Assembly (NCBI GenBank): GCA_029060065.1 | Contig: JAIDUT010000014.1 | Coordinates: 1 to 39,484, forward strand | Source: Clostridia bacterium | Lineage (GTDB): Bacteria > Bacillota > Clostridia > Christensenellales > UBA3700 | Direction: 5' to 3' | DNA length: 39,484 nt | Shown: one piece after another, positions 15,737 to 24,077 of the stretch | Layout of the letters: each line of letters opens with the position of its first letter | How positions within the stretch are numbered: position 1 is the first letter of the stretch | Position numbers and translations under genes: made by a program | Notes under the pieces: model-generated | What the model saw: the letters and a program-made list of their open reading frames with translations, nothing else | The model's database searches: none | What the model was told of the DNA's origin: nothing

Positions 15737-15782
15737 GGAGCATAAAAATAGAAGGGCGATAACCCTTCTATTTTTATGCTCC
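15737..15782 (-). terminator. Terminator of tRNA-Thr
   Basis: A perfect 20-bp hairpin (GGAGCATAAAAATAGAAGGG, 6-nt loop, and its complement) lies 21 nt past the tRNA 3' end. Confidence 0.8.
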
Positions 15783-15803
15783 TCTTTAGCGAGCCTTTTC
15801 TGT

Positions 15804-15879
15804 TGGAGCTACTGGCCAGATTCGAACTGGCGACCTGTTCATTACGAGTGAACTGCTCTACCTGCTGAGCCACAGTAGC
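15804..15879 (-). tRNA. tRNA-Thr (anticodon CGU)
   Basis: On the minus strand the acceptor GCTACTG pairs with CAGTAGC, followed by discriminator T and encoded CCA. The anticodon arm GTTCA-CTCGTAA-TGAAC gives anticodon CGU. The D arm GCTCAGCAGGTAGAGC and T arm CCAG-TTCGAAT-CTGG are standard. The length is 76 nt. The 63-aa ORF in the track over this region is spurious. Confidence 0.96.
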
Positions 15880-15923
15880 GAATTGCGACGCAAGTCGCAT
15901 ATTTATTAAATTTAAGCCCTCTT

Positions 15924-15952
15924 ATTATACTACCCATTTTTTTATATGTCAA
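15924..15952 (-). promoter_or_regulatory. Consensus promoter of tRNA-Thr
   Basis: On the minus strand TTGACA (15952-15947) and TATAAT (15929-15924) are 17 nt apart, full consensus. The start is predicted near 15917, 38 nt before the mature tRNA end. Confidence 0.85.
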
Positions 15953-15972
15953 CGACTTAAATGGGAAATTTT

Positions 15973-17367
15973 CTAAAAGTCTGCATTACCTGTCGTACGG
16001 GCGAAAGGTATTACGTCCCTGATATTTTGCATACCTGTGAGGTACATAATCAATCTTTCAAAGCCCAGTCCGTAACCTGCGTGCTTTACGCCGCCAAAGC
16101 GTCTTAAGTCGAGATACCACCAATAGTCCTCTTCTCTAAGACCAAGTTCTTTGATACGCTCGATAAGCAAATCAAGACGCTCTTCTCTTTGGCTTCCGCC
16201 TATTATTTCGCCTACGCCCGGGACAAGCAAATCGACTGCCGCGACGGTCTTACCGTCGTCGTTAAGGCGCATATAGAACGCCTTGATTTCCTTTGGATAG
16301 TCGGTGACGAATACAGGCTTGTTGAATATCTTTTCCGTGAGGTATCTCTCGTGCTCGGTCTGCAAATCCGCTCCCCAATATACAGGGAATTGGAATTCGT
16401 CCTTATGCTGTTCAAGCAATTTAATTGCCTCGGTATAAGTGACTGTAGCAAAGTCGCTGTCAACTATGCCTTGCAATCTCTCGATAAGACCTTTGTCCAT
16501 AAAGTTGTTGAAGAATGCCATTTCTTCAGGGCACTTCTCCAGTACGTCTTTAATTACGTATTTGACCATATCTCTTGCCAAGTTCATATCGTCTTTTAGG
16601 TCGGCAAAGGCAATCTCCGGCTCTATCATCCAAAATTCCGACGCATGGCGATTGGTATAACTCTTCTCCGCTCTAAAGGTAGGTCCAAAGGTATATACGT
16701 TCTTGAAAGCCAAAGCAAAGCACTCTGCGTTGAGCTGTCCGCTTACGGTCAAGCCAGCCGACTTGCCGAAAAAGTCCTTGGAATAATCTATCTCGCCCGT
16801 CTTAGTCTTTGGCGGATTGCTGAGGTCCAAAGTAGTGACTTTGAACATCTCTCCCGCGCCCTCGCAATCGCTGGTAGTGATAAGAGGTGTATTGACGTAA
16901 ACAAAGTTGCGTGAAGCAAAAAACGCGTGTATGGCTTGCGCCGCAACCGACCTGACTCTAAATACCGCTTGGAAAGTATTGGCTCTTGGTCTTAGGTGCG
17001 CTATCTCACGAAGATACTCCATGGTATGTCTTTTCTTTTGCAAAGGATACGTCGGCGTAGACGTAGCCTCAATCTCTATACTTGTGGCTTGAATTTCAAA
17101 AGGCTGTTTCATTTGAGGCGTAAGCACGACTTTGCCTACTACGCTCAACCCTGCGCCTACGTTCTGCGAAATGACGCTCTTGTAATTTTCCAGTTTGCTT
17201 TCGTCTGCAATAATCTGCGTTGACTTGAAATAAGTTCCGTCATTGAGTTCGATAAAAGCAAAGCTCTTGCTATCTCTTATCGTCCTTACCCAACCGCAAA
17301 CGCTGACTTCTTGGTCTGCGTACTTCTCAAAATTTTGCGCTAATTCTTTTAATGAAAGTTTTGCCAT
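15973..17367 (-). CDS. asnS: Asparaginyl-tRNA synthetase
   Basis: A 464-aa class IIb aminoacyl-tRNA synthetase that charges tRNA-Asn. The N-terminal OB-fold anticodon-binding domain spans about 1-110 ([24 protein letters not shown]). The catalytic core has motif 2 in [27 protein letters not shown] and motif 3 in [25 protein letters not shown] near the C-terminus. Its length is normal and it appears intact. AGG lies before the ATG. I looked for a T-box leader and found none. An AT-rich stretch with TATAAT lies upstream, but without a clear -35. Downstream is the tRNA-Thr gene on the same strand with its own promoter. Confidence 0.96.
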   Translation of the reverse strand: MAKLSLKELAQNFEKYADQEVSVCGWVRTIRDSKSFAFIELNDGTYFKSTQIIADESKLENYKSVISQNVGAGLSVVGKVVLTPQMKQPFEIQATSIEIEATSTPTYPLQKKRHTMEYLREIAHLRPRANTFQAVFRVRSVAAQAIHAFFASRNFVYVNTPLITTSDCEGAGEMFKVTTLDLSNPPKTKTGEIDYSKDFFGKSAGLTVSGQLNAECFALAFKNVYTFGPTFRAEKSYTNRHASEFWMIEPEIAFADLKDDMNLARDMVKYVIKDVLEKCPEEMAFFNNFMDKGLIERLQGIVDSDFATVTYTEAIKLLEQHKDEFQFPVYWGADLQTEHERYLTEKIFNKPVFVTDYPKEIKAFYMRLNDDGKTVAAVDLLVPGVGEIIGGSQREERLDLLIERIKELGLREEDYWWYLDLRRFGGVKHAGYGLGFERLIMYLTGMQNIRDVIPFARTTGNADF

Positions 17368-17454
17368 AAAAAACCTGCCTAACTATATATTTCATAATCA
17401 ATATATTATAATATAACACAATATGCTAAAAAATACAAATACTTTTTAGCAATA

Positions 17455-17487
17455 GGTTGAGATTTCTCCACTTCGGTCGAAATGACA
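17455..17487 (+). repeat. Dispersed repeat element, fourth copy
   Basis: Identical over 33 nt to the copy at 15466-15498, in plus orientation, in the spacer upstream of asnS. The rest of 17368-17560 is AT-rich with no gene visible. Confidence 0.85.
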
Positions 17488-17561
17488 TGAATTAGACTTA
17501 TACGCTAGTAAAAGTATGTTTTGTACACGGAGATTGTCCGTAAAATTTTTTTAATTAGGTA

Positions 17562-17590
17562 TTGATTTTACTTAAAATGTATAGTATAAT
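17562..17590 (+). promoter_or_regulatory. Promoter of the 6S-like RNA
   Basis: TTGATT (17562-17567) and TATAAT (17585-17590) are 17 nt apart. The predicted start is near 17597, matching the 5' side of the RNA's terminal helix. Confidence 0.7.
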
Positions 17591-17596
17591 AAATGT

Positions 17597-17793
17597 ACAC
17601 AAACGGGTAGCACATTGTACCGCACTCTTGAAAAGGGAATCCGGAGTTGAAAGTCGGCTGGCGTGCCTTACCGCTTAAACGGTTCTTAAGGATTACAAAA
17701 GACTTGCACAGGATACCCACCTGCTACAAAGCGGGTTCAGATTGGCGCTCGTCTGTGTACCATTAAAAAGTCCACGCTATTAGCGTGGACTTT
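17597..17793 (+). ncRNA. ssrS: Probable 6S RNA
   Basis: An ORF-free transcript of about 197 nt with its own promoter and terminator. The ends pair (GTACACA near 17595 with TGTGTAC near 17755) and pairing continues inward (ACGGG with CTCGT), giving a long rod with internal bubbles. The 3' half contains ACCCACCTGCTACAAAGCGGGTTCAG, here cited as ACCCACCTG and GGGTTCAG, a pattern I associate with Clostridial 6S RNAs. 6S RNA mimics an open promoter and sequesters the housekeeping RNA polymerase in stationary phase. I considered SRP RNA, RNase P RNA, tmRNA and a T-box; none fits. The end assignment is approximate. Confidence 0.68.
17767..17793 (+). terminator. Terminator of the 6S-like RNA
   Basis: AAAGTCCACGC pairs with GCGTGGACTTT around a 5-nt loop. 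From here to 17924 there are only small hairpins (for example GCCTATGTATAGGC) and no gene. Confidence 0.75.
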
Positions 17794-17924
17794 CGTATAT
17801 ATTTTCAGTCGTTCGTCTGTCGCCTATGTATAGGCGCGCTTGCCATAGCGTATAGATAGACGCTCCTCTCGGTCTCTTACGCGAGGTCTTACGCTTGACG
17901 TTAGACAATGTCTAAAGCTAAGTA

Positions 17925-18167
17925 TTATTTACTTTCTTCCGTCTCTTGGGCTTCTTCAGTCGAAGTATCCTCTGTCGGCGCGTCAACGCTTCCCGTCGGC
18001 GGGTCGCTCTTCTTTACTATTCCCGCAACTGCCAGTATACCCAAAAATCCCATTACCGTTTCTTGAATATACGGCAAGTCGAATTTGAGGGATAGGCTCT
18101 GCAGTACCACCATAACGGCGCTGACGATAGATACCCAAAATTCATAGCTTTTAAGTTTTTCTTTCAT
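17925..18167 (-). CDS. Phage holin-like protein
   Basis: An 80-aa protein at the end of the cassette. YEFWVSIVSAVMVVLQSL and a second hydrophobic stretch ETVMGFLGILAVAGIV give two membrane segments, followed by an acidic, hydrophilic tail (EDTSTEEAQETEESK). This is the usual shape of phiLC3-type holins, which make the membrane lesions that end a phage cycle. It overlaps the previous gene by 4 nt (ATGA), so the two are coupled. No endolysin follows, which is unusual since holin and lysin are normally adjacent. Confidence 0.72.
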   Translation of the reverse strand: MKEKLKSYEFWVSIVSAVMVVLQSLSLKFDLPYIQETVMGFLGILAVAGIVKKSDPPTGSVDAPTEDTSTEEAQETEESK

Positions 18168-18496
18168 GCGCTCTCCTTTACGGCTTCGGGAGTTGTTTCG
18201 ACAGTTAATTCGGCTTTTTTGCCGACGGCTTTCTTTTTCTCTGACTTACCGTCTTTGACGATACTCTCCATACACTCCTTTACCGCATTACTCATCTGCT
18301 CTATATCCTCGTCGATTTCCTTTATCTCCTCGTCAATATCTTTGACATATTCGAGGTCTTTTGCGAGAGAAGATATCGTATTTTGATATTTCGTCTCTCG
18401 AGCTCTGCTGTCCTTTAGTTCATATATCAACAATACGCAAAATAGCAACGCCCATAAGCCGTCGCCTATAGCAAGTTCTAAAATTCTATCCCACAT
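18164..18496 (-). CDS. BhlA/UviB-type holin-like protein
   Basis: A 110-aa protein with one N-terminal membrane segment (AIGDGLWALLFCVLLIYEL) followed by a charged coiled-coil-like part (YQNTISSLAKDLEYVKDIDEEIKEIDEDIEQ) and a Lys-rich tail. This matches the BhlA/UviB bacteriocin-associated holin pattern, in which the motif G-WALLF precedes a short charged region. It starts 1 nt after the coiled-coil gene and overlaps the second holin by 4 nt. It probably contributes to host membrane disruption. The tail is longer than usual. Confidence 0.72.
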   Translation of the reverse strand: MWDRILELAIGDGLWALLFCVLLIYELKDSRARETKYQNTISSLAKDLEYVKDIDEEIKEIDEDIEQMSNAVKECMESIVKDGKSEKKKAVGKKAELTVETTPEAVKESA

Positions 18497-18497
18497 A

Positions 18498-19499
18498 TCA
18501 ACCTTTTGACCTGGAAATATCGGTTACCAACTTGCCGTAGTACGTACCGAGATAATCCTCGAGTTTTTTATTTTCTTGCAACATTTTCAATGCTACGTCT
18601 TGCGGAAGCGAAGTGTAGTACTCATAAGCTAAGTCGTAGCGCTGTTTGTAATTTTCCTTTTTCTCCCCCGCATACCCGTATTTGTTTTCAAGATTATTTA
18701 TCTCGAGCTGGTCTTTGATTCTTTGCGCAAGTTGCGCCTCGATAGCCTTGGCTCTGTCTTGAATATATTTGACTTCCTTTTCTTTTAGCGTATTGTTGTA
18801 TTTGTCTATACTTTCGATTTCTTTGGCGCGTTTGTCAATCAAGCGCTGGATTTCCGTATCGAGTTTGCTCGCATAGGATATGTCAAGCTGTTGTAGCGCG
18901 GTATTTGCTTCGCCTTGCAGTTTTGCAATCTCGCCGTCGAGTTTGCTCAAATCTATATTGCGCTTATTCGCCAACTCGCCCGTTTCCCAAGCTCTGGCTT
19001 GCTCGTTGGCATCCGTCTGTCCCTTCTTGATAGAAGAGCGGTACAGCCCCTTTTTGACGAGTTCTTGCATGAGCGCTTTTTGGAATTCGTCGTAATCCTT
19101 ATCGACTTGCGCTTGCTTTTGGTCGTAATCGGCGTTGGTTTCGTCTTTTTTATTCTCAACTACTGCCGTCTTGACGTCATAGCTGTCGTTGACCTTTTGC
19201 TTTTCGTCATTTAGCAAGCCGTCGTACTTTTCTTTGGTATTTTGTCTTATTGTATCTTCGTCGTCACCCTCATATTTGAGGTACTCGAAAGTCTGTTCTT
19301 CAGGCAACAAATCCGACAGATCTTCATACCCATTACCGGGGTCATACGCCCCGCTGTTTTTATATTCTTCGTCAAGTTGTCCCAGCTTGTCCAGCAATTC
19401 GTTTTCGCCGTCAACATACGGTGAAGTATCCACGTCGTCCGCTACTTTTTTGCCTGTAAAAAACGCCTTGACCTTATTTGTAAAATCACTCCAAGTCAT
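18498..19499 (-). CDS. Coiled-coil phage structural or ejection protein
   Basis: A 333-aa, highly charged protein. Residues about 75-290 are predicted to be long coiled coil (EKEVKYIQDRAKAIEAQLAQ). The N-terminal 70 residues are acidic and Gly/Asp rich, and the last 40 contain ALKMLQENKKLEDYLGTYYGKL. Its place after the propeller-like tail protein and before the holins is where internal (ejection) or tail proteins of short-tailed phages are encoded. No lysozyme or peptidase motif is visible. AAGGAG precedes the start. The function is inferred from position and shape. Confidence 0.6.
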   Translation of the reverse strand: MTWSDFTNKVKAFFTGKKVADDVDTSPYVDGENELLDKLGQLDEEYKNSGAYDPGNGYEDLSDLLPEEQTFEYLKYEGDDEDTIRQNTKEKYDGLLNDEKQKVNDSYDVKTAVVENKKDETNADYDQKQAQVDKDYDEFQKALMQELVKKGLYRSSIKKGQTDANEQARAWETGELANKRNIDLSKLDGEIAKLQGEANTALQQLDISYASKLDTEIQRLIDKRAKEIESIDKYNNTLKEKEVKYIQDRAKAIEAQLAQRIKDQLEINNLENKYGYAGEKKENYKQRYDLAYEYYTSLPQDVALKMLQENKKLEDYLGTYYGKLVTDISRSKG

Positions 19500-19520
19500 A
19501 ATTTCTCCTTGTATATATAT

Positions 19521-19895
19521 CTAGTTTTCAAGTATAGTCGCTCCCGATATACTTCCCTTTATGCGCGCTCTTCCCGACGATAAATTCCGTGCGATTATCT
19601 CCACTGTCCGCCAGCCTTTCGATAGCGATATCGGAGCTATTGTTATAGTTCCCTCTCGCTCGTCCACAACTTCTCCGTCTACTCTTATTTGACAACTCGG
19701 TCGTTCGCCGTCCGCGGGGAAAGCCAATATTTCGAGTTCGGCATTCCCACCCTGAGAATATAGCCTTATTGACAGTTGGCTTTCGCCGTCAACTGCCGTC
19801 AAAACAAAATAGCAATTCTCCGACGAAGCCGAGATATGTCTGTCTAAATTCTCGCTCACTTCTTCAATCATAACTTCCATTCTCTTAATATTCAT
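19521..19895 (-). CDS. Small beta-rich phage protein, function unknown
   Basis: A 124-aa protein rich in alternating hydrophobic residues (CYFVLTAVDGESQLSIRLYSQ, GTITIAPISLSKGWRTVEIIAR), suggesting a beta-sandwich such as a head-decoration or tail-adaptor domain. No family is recognised. It has AAGGAG before the ATG and sits between the propeller-like and coiled-coil genes in the same transcript. Confidence 0.6.
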   Translation of the reverse strand: MNIKRMEVMIEEVSENLDRHISASSENCYFVLTAVDGESQLSIRLYSQGGNAELEILAFPADGERPSCQIRVDGEVVDEREGTITIAPISLSKGWRTVEIIARNLSSGRARIKGSISGATILEN

Positions 19896-19925
19896 ATTTT
19901 CTCCTTCAAGAGTTCTTTAAGAGCT

Positions 19926-21353
19926 CTATTTCAAAAAGTCGATTTCCAGTATCGGCGGACGTATATTTTCGTCCACGTTGTCCGAGCGAATATAAAATAC
20001 GAACTTATCGGACTTGACGTATATGCTTTGGCGATTCTCCAACGGCGAAAGAACATATTCTCTTCTCTCACCGTTGGCAAGTATTCCGAGCACGTATTGA
20101 CTATCCGCGCTGTACTCTACTCCGCGAACTACTTTCAGCCTGGCGGGTCTGTCGAAATCTATCTCGGGGCTTTGCCAATACTTTTGATACGGCTCTCCCA
20201 AATAAAGTCCGCTTTCGTCGAGTTGAACGGGTGAAGAACAATCCTTGGACAATCCTATTATCTTGCCCTCGCCGTAAGCTCCGACAGTCTTGATATCAAA
20301 GAGAGATATACCTCTCATAAAGTCCACCGATTTGTCAGTCAAGTCAAAGAGCATGACAACATTGTTTTCCTGCTCTTTAGAAAAAATTCCATAATCGCAA
20401 TCTATGACGTTGGTAAACGACAAGATGTATTTGTGATGAGCATAGCACGCCGAAACGTCCTTGAATCCGCCTTGCAACAAATCGTTGGTCTTTACTGAAT
20501 ATCTATTGACGTCGTATCCGTCGAAGAGATATATTCCGTCCTCGCTTGCAAAAGCCACGTACTCACCGCATTGCGTAATCGAGTTCGCAAATATTCTTCC
20601 GCTAGAGGCGTACACTTTCTTCATAGTGAATTGGGTCTGGTCAGCGTAAGCAGTCAATCTGTAAATACCGAATTCGCAAAAGACGTAGAGATAATTGTCA
20701 AAACTCTTAATAGCGTTGACGTTGCCGAGCGAGCCGTCGAAGTCTATGTAACCCCCCTCGTCCAGCGACACGTTCCAGTTGAAAGGATCGAAGTCGTCGC
20801 TAAACCAAAGGCTGTTGCGAACGTCCTCCACGACGGCGTAAATTCTCTCGTAGTGCGCGCACATATCAAGCACTTTCACGCCGTCTTTTATTTCGACAAG
20901 TTGCTCGCCAGACAAAGCCTTAAGTCCGCTCTCTCCCGACAGCAACAGCAAATCGGCGTCGCCGTAAAGATAATTGACGCCCACGTCAAAGATACCCTCG
21001 CCGTCGATATGCACCCATTCCCTATCGCCTGCCGTCAAGTATTCCAAGCCCTTTTGATGCGAGATTATCAGCCTACTTTTAAGTCTGCCGTCCCTTTCTG
21101 TCTTTGTGATAAAGAGTTTGACTTCGCCCAAGCCGTCGGGAATAGGCGGAATCACTTCTCCGTCGAACTCCAAAGCGCTTATGCCGTAAGGCGTTACCAA
21201 TCGCGAATTTTTGAATTTGTAATTATAGACGCAATCAACGTAGTCGCAGGGCAAATTGCGAGATAATTTGGTTTCGTCATACCCCTTAAAGTTGGAAAGT
21301 ACAACTCTTTTCCGCTCGGGTTTTGCGAGCGCGTAATCTTTGTCGTAAAACAT
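19926..21353 (-). CDS. Beta-propeller-like tail/stabilisation protein (P22 gp10-like position)
   Basis: A 475-aa protein with repeated WD/kelch-like beta segments (ERIYAVVEDVRNSLWFSDDFDPFNW, NYLYVFCEFGIYRLTAY, EYVAFASEDGIYLFDGY). SLWFSDDFDPFNW is typical of phage proteins related to P22 gp10, which plugs and stabilises the head after DNA packaging. The location after the connector-like gene supports that role. It begins 1 nt after the previous stop with GGTGG upstream. Intact by length. The assignment to gp10 is by layout, not by search. Confidence 0.65.
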   Translation of the reverse strand: MFYDKDYALAKPERKRVVLSNFKGYDETKLSRNLPCDYVDCVYNYKFKNSRLVTPYGISALEFDGEVIPPIPDGLGEVKLFITKTERDGRLKSRLIISHQKGLEYLTAGDREWVHIDGEGIFDVGVNYLYGDADLLLLSGESGLKALSGEQLVEIKDGVKVLDMCAHYERIYAVVEDVRNSLWFSDDFDPFNWNVSLDEGGYIDFDGSLGNVNAIKSFDNYLYVFCEFGIYRLTAYADQTQFTMKKVYASSGRIFANSITQCGEYVAFASEDGIYLFDGYDVNRYSVKTNDLLQGGFKDVSACYAHHKYILSFTNVIDCDYGIFSKEQENNVVMLFDLTDKSVDFMRGISLFDIKTVGAYGEGKIIGLSKDCSSPVQLDESGLYLGEPYQKYWQSPEIDFDRPARLKVVRGVEYSADSQYVLGILANGERREYVLSPLENRQSIYVKSDKFVFYIRSDNVDENIRPPILEIDFLK

Positions 21354-21354
21354 A

Positions 21355-21906
21355 TCAATACCACCTTCTGGGTTTGATTTTTATCTCCCCTTTCTTTCTC
21401 ACGGCAGTGCGCATATCCTGCTTGAATCTGTCGGAGTACGTAACCGATTGCTCGTACATACCCGAAATGAGGCTGTACTCTGCGCATATACCGAGCGCAA
21501 GCGTCTTGGCGGAAACGAGCGGAGGCAGAGGACACTCTTCTTCGATATCAATATCAAGCGGTATATAACTGTATACTATCCTTGCTCTTTTTACGCCGTC
21601 GTTGACTACTCTGCAATAAGTCGGCGTATGATAAAAGTCAGACGTCAATCCGCTGTCTAAATCCTCGACTTTGCGCATCTCCAGCAACTTGTGTGTCAGT
21701 CCTTCGTAATTTATCTTGCCGTCTTTAACTTCGACTTCCTCTTCTCCAATCAATGGGAGATACTCGCCTGTTATTTCTTTTATTACGAGATTGGCGCAAT
21801 TAACCAAGAGTTTGAGTTTGGGGTGTTGAGCCGTCTGCGTATTTATGTTGGCGTCCTCGTCGCCGAGATACGTCAAACAAATTTGTATGGCTTCTTTAAG
21901 TTGCAT
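21355..21906 (-). CDS. Phage head-tail connector-like protein
   Basis: A 183-aa protein. The N-terminal helices MQLKEAIQICLTYLGDEDA and LLVNCANLVIKEITGEYLPL resemble the helical bundle of head-completion or adaptor proteins. The C-terminus is helical and ends basic (KKGEIKIKPRRWY). It follows the capsid genes and precedes the propeller-like protein, as connectors do. AAGGAGAT precedes the ATG. No catalytic motif. Family identity was not confirmed. Confidence 0.58.
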   Translation of the reverse strand: MQLKEAIQICLTYLGDEDANINTQTAQHPKLKLLVNCANLVIKEITGEYLPLIGEEEVEVKDGKINYEGLTHKLLEMRKVEDLDSGLTSDFYHTPTYCRVVNDGVKRARIVYSYIPLDIDIEEECPLPPLVSAKTLALGICAEYSLISGMYEQSVTYSDRFKQDMRTAVRKKGEIKIKPRRWY

Positions 21907-21951
21907 ATATCTCCTTATTTGAACCTATGCTAAAGTTACTAATCATAGATT

Positions 21952-22266
21952 CTAAATTCTTAAATTTCCTATAGCATTGTTAATTATCTCGTCTTGACGC
22001 TGTTTTTCAAGTCGAGCGTTGTGAGCGTCGATTTCGGCAAGAATAGCGTCCTTGTTTTTGACGCGACTTTGCATTGCGAAATCAAGCGCTCTTTTGTCAA
22101 GAGATGAATATGGAAAGACCGCTTGAAACGTAGGCGTCTTTGACGAGTTGTGCAACTCATATCTGCAAGTTCCCCTATTGAAATAGATTTTGTAATTTTC
22201 GTCTATGCTCTTTATCCTTGAAGATATATCAAAAAGGTCGTCCTTAATCTCAATCAGTCTTTCCAT
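21952..22266 (-). CDS. Small phage protein next to the capsid gene
   Basis: A 104-aa protein (IDENYKIYFNRGTCRYELHN, FPYSSLDKRALDFAMQSR, followed by a charged C-terminal helix). I recall similar small proteins beside capsid genes in Clostridial phages, with the blocks YRLYYN and LPYxxLDxRAL, but cannot name a role. The start has SD-like purine repeats upstream. Confidence 0.6.
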   Translation of the reverse strand: MERLIEIKDDLFDISSRIKSIDENYKIYFNRGTCRYELHNSSKTPTFQAVFPYSSLDKRALDFAMQSRVKNKDAILAEIDAHNARLEKQRQDEIINNAIGNLRI

Positions 22267-22312
22267 ACTTTTACCTCTTACCTCTTCACTCTTACCTCTT
22301 AACTCTTAACTC
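22267..22312 (-). repeat. Purine-rich SD-like tandem repeats upstream of the 104-aa gene
   Basis: The minus strand reads (GA)GTTAAGAGTTAAGAGGTAAGAGTGAAGAGG and so on, a degenerate 7-8-nt repeat. Several GAGG/AAGAGG segments could bind the ribosome. Very similar purine-rich sequence occurs at 15556-15590. Confidence 0.6.
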
Positions 22313-23476
22313 TTACTCCACAGTAATACCCGAGAGCTTAGCCTGTCCGATAGGTTTGTCGCAAATCATGTCGGCATACTTGACAAGCGTTGCGCCGTAG
22401 GTTGCGCTACCTGCTTTTTGCTTGATTACTTTGCCGTTGTCGCCCTCAAGCCATCTCCAATCGCAAAGTTGGTGCAACTTAAAGTCACCGCTGTTGAGCA
22501 AGTACATAGTTCCGCTCTCTATGAATCTGTCCGCGGTGAGCGGTATCCCGTTGTAAGACAAAGCCTTAAAACCGCCGTCAAGATTCATATAGTCTACGTT
22601 GGTTCTCGTCAATGCGAGATAGTCAAGATAAGCTCTTCTTACGTCGTAAGAACATACGATAAAATCGATTTGCGAGCCTGCAACTTCGTCAATGTAGTCG
22701 ATTGCGCTCTGAATCTTTGCAGTGTTGATACTGCCTACGTTTTCGTATTGCTTAGGCTTGAGCCAGCTTCTGCCCTCTCTTGACAAGCCGTACAAATCTC
22801 TGTCCGAAAAGATTGCGCCAAGACCTGTCAACTCGTTTTCTCTAGAGCCTTGAACGGTGACAATATCGCCGTCTGCTACTGTAGTAGATACGTTTGCAGA
22901 CACTGTTATAGAATTGTTTACTCTATCTACGCTGACGATTCTCACGCCCTTAAGGTCTGGGTATACCGTACCCGATTGAGAATAGACGTCAACTACCATA
23001 CCCTCCATAACGTTGCGTACGCTATCGAGAACAATTACGTTACCGTTATTTGCCTTGCAGGTTGCAAGACTACCGCTACCGTCGCCGTACAACATTCTGC
23101 CGAGATTGAATTTAGATGCTTTGAGCAAACCTTCCATCTCCGCGTTGAGAAGATTTACGAACGCTCCTGTATTTGACTGAGATGCTCTGATAGCTTTGTC
23201 GGAAAGCTCTATCGTGCCGTAAAGGTTCTTGAGTTCCAACTTGAATCTGTCGTAGTTGTTGGAAGCCGGAGTGGGAAGCTCTCCCGTTTCCGTACCCGCT
23301 CCGATACCGCCGTTGATTCCGTAAGGTACGAGTTTGATTATCTCCTTACCCCATACGTCGCTCGTCGTCTGCTCTATCTTTGCAAGAAGCGGATTAACGC
23401 CCACGTTAAGTTGATCTGCTACCACGTTTAAGTACACGCTTTTAAGCGCTTTTTCTGCTGTTTCTAACGTTACCAT
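22313..23476 (-). CDS. Phage major capsid protein
   Basis: A 387-aa protein, by size, composition and position the coat protein. It has an N-terminal helical part (LETAEKALKSVYLNVVADQL), then WGKEIIKLVPYG, GTIELSDKAIRASQS, a beta-rich middle (DGDIVTVQGSRENELTGLG), and ends in ATLVKYADMICDKPIGQAKL. This layout is usual for HK97-fold coats of Clostridial phages. The ORF track starts at 23521; I prefer ATG 23476 because it follows AGGAGG and lies 7 nt after the scaffold stop. The extra N-terminal residues (YSRLCSTTGGYN) are out of keeping with the family. Confidence 0.82.
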   Translation of the reverse strand: MVTLETAEKALKSVYLNVVADQLNVGVNPLLAKIEQTTSDVWGKEIIKLVPYGINGGIGAGTETGELPTPASNNYDRFKLELKNLYGTIELSDKAIRASQSNTGAFVNLLNAEMEGLLKASKFNLGRMLYGDGSGSLATCKANNGNVIVLDSVRNVMEGMVVDVYSQSGTVYPDLKGVRIVSVDRVNNSITVSANVSTTVADGDIVTVQGSRENELTGLGAIFSDRDLYGLSREGRSWLKPKQYENVGSINTAKIQSAIDYIDEVAGSQIDFIVCSYDVRRAYLDYLALTRTNVDYMNLDGGFKALSYNGIPLTADRFIESGTMYLLNSGDFKLHQLCDWRWLEGDNGKVIKQKAGSATYGATLVKYADMICDKPIGQAKLSGITVE

Positions 23477-23483
23477 TATTATG

Positions 23484-24077
23484 TTATATCCTCCTGTTGT
23501 TGAACATAGCCTTGAATACACTGCCCGCCTCGGCTATGCTCGTCGGTCTTGAAGGCGGTGTGAGTGTGATTTGTCCCCTCGAAGAAATCGACTTAGGGGG
23601 AAGATTGCGTTGCAAACTCTCGAGATACTCTTCGATAATTCTGTCTTTTACTTCTTGATTGCCAAAGACGTATTTTTGCAAAAAGTCCTCGTCGCTTGCA
23701 ATTTTTTCGGGAGCTACGTACGCTTTGGCAAGCGCTGTCGCCAATGCTTTTTCCAAGCAATTTTCATCTTGCGATAGCTCCTTGCTATCGGCTATGATTT
23801 CGCCGATTTGCGAAGAAAAGTCCTTGGCTATCGGATAGACTTGCAAAAACTCCTGCACTTTAGTCTTCCAACCGACTTGCTCGAATACGGGGATACTTTC
23901 CTTCTCGGGAGCGTCGTTTATATCCTCCCCTTTTGCCCCGTCGCAAGCGCCATTGTCGGCGGACTTTTCCTCCTTTGGTTCTTCTTCCCCCTGAAGTTCT
24001 TGGGGTATATTCTCAAGCTCTTTAGCGTCTGCTTCCAAGCCGTTGAGATCAGTTTGTCGGTATGATTGCGTTTCCAT
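23484..24077 (-). CDS. Phage scaffold-like protein
   Basis: A 197-aa, acidic, helical protein directly upstream of the coat gene. The first 65 residues are Glu/Asp rich (LQGEEEPKEEKSADNGA). The C-terminus (PTSIAEAGSVFKAMFNNRRI) is short and basic, like the coat-binding tail of scaffold proteins that guide procapsid assembly. GGGAGG precedes the ATG. It overlaps the end of the portal gene by 29 nt. No protease motif is visible. Confidence 0.72.
   Translation of the reverse strand: METQSYRQTDLNGLEADAKELENIPQELQGEEEPKEEKSADNGACDGAKGEDINDAPEKESIPVFEQVGWKTKVQEFLQVYPIAKDFSSQIGEIIADSKELSQDENCLEKALATALAKAYVAPEKIASDEDFLQKYVFGNQEVKDRIIEEYLESLQRNLPPKSISSRGQITLTPPSRPTSIAEAGSVFKAMFNNRRI

Noticed and set aside
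15709-15900. 63-aa ORF (MRLASQFATVAQQVEQF...)
   Set aside because: It is a translation across tRNA-Thr and its terminator, a common artefact.
17368-17560. T-box riboswitch upstream of asnS
   Set aside because: No specifier loop, no TGGN-type T-box sequence and no terminator/antiterminator pair could be seen on the minus strand.
20571-21266. 231-aa antisense ORF
   Set aside because: It lies wholly inside the propeller-like tail gene, has no ribosome site and no recognisable domain.
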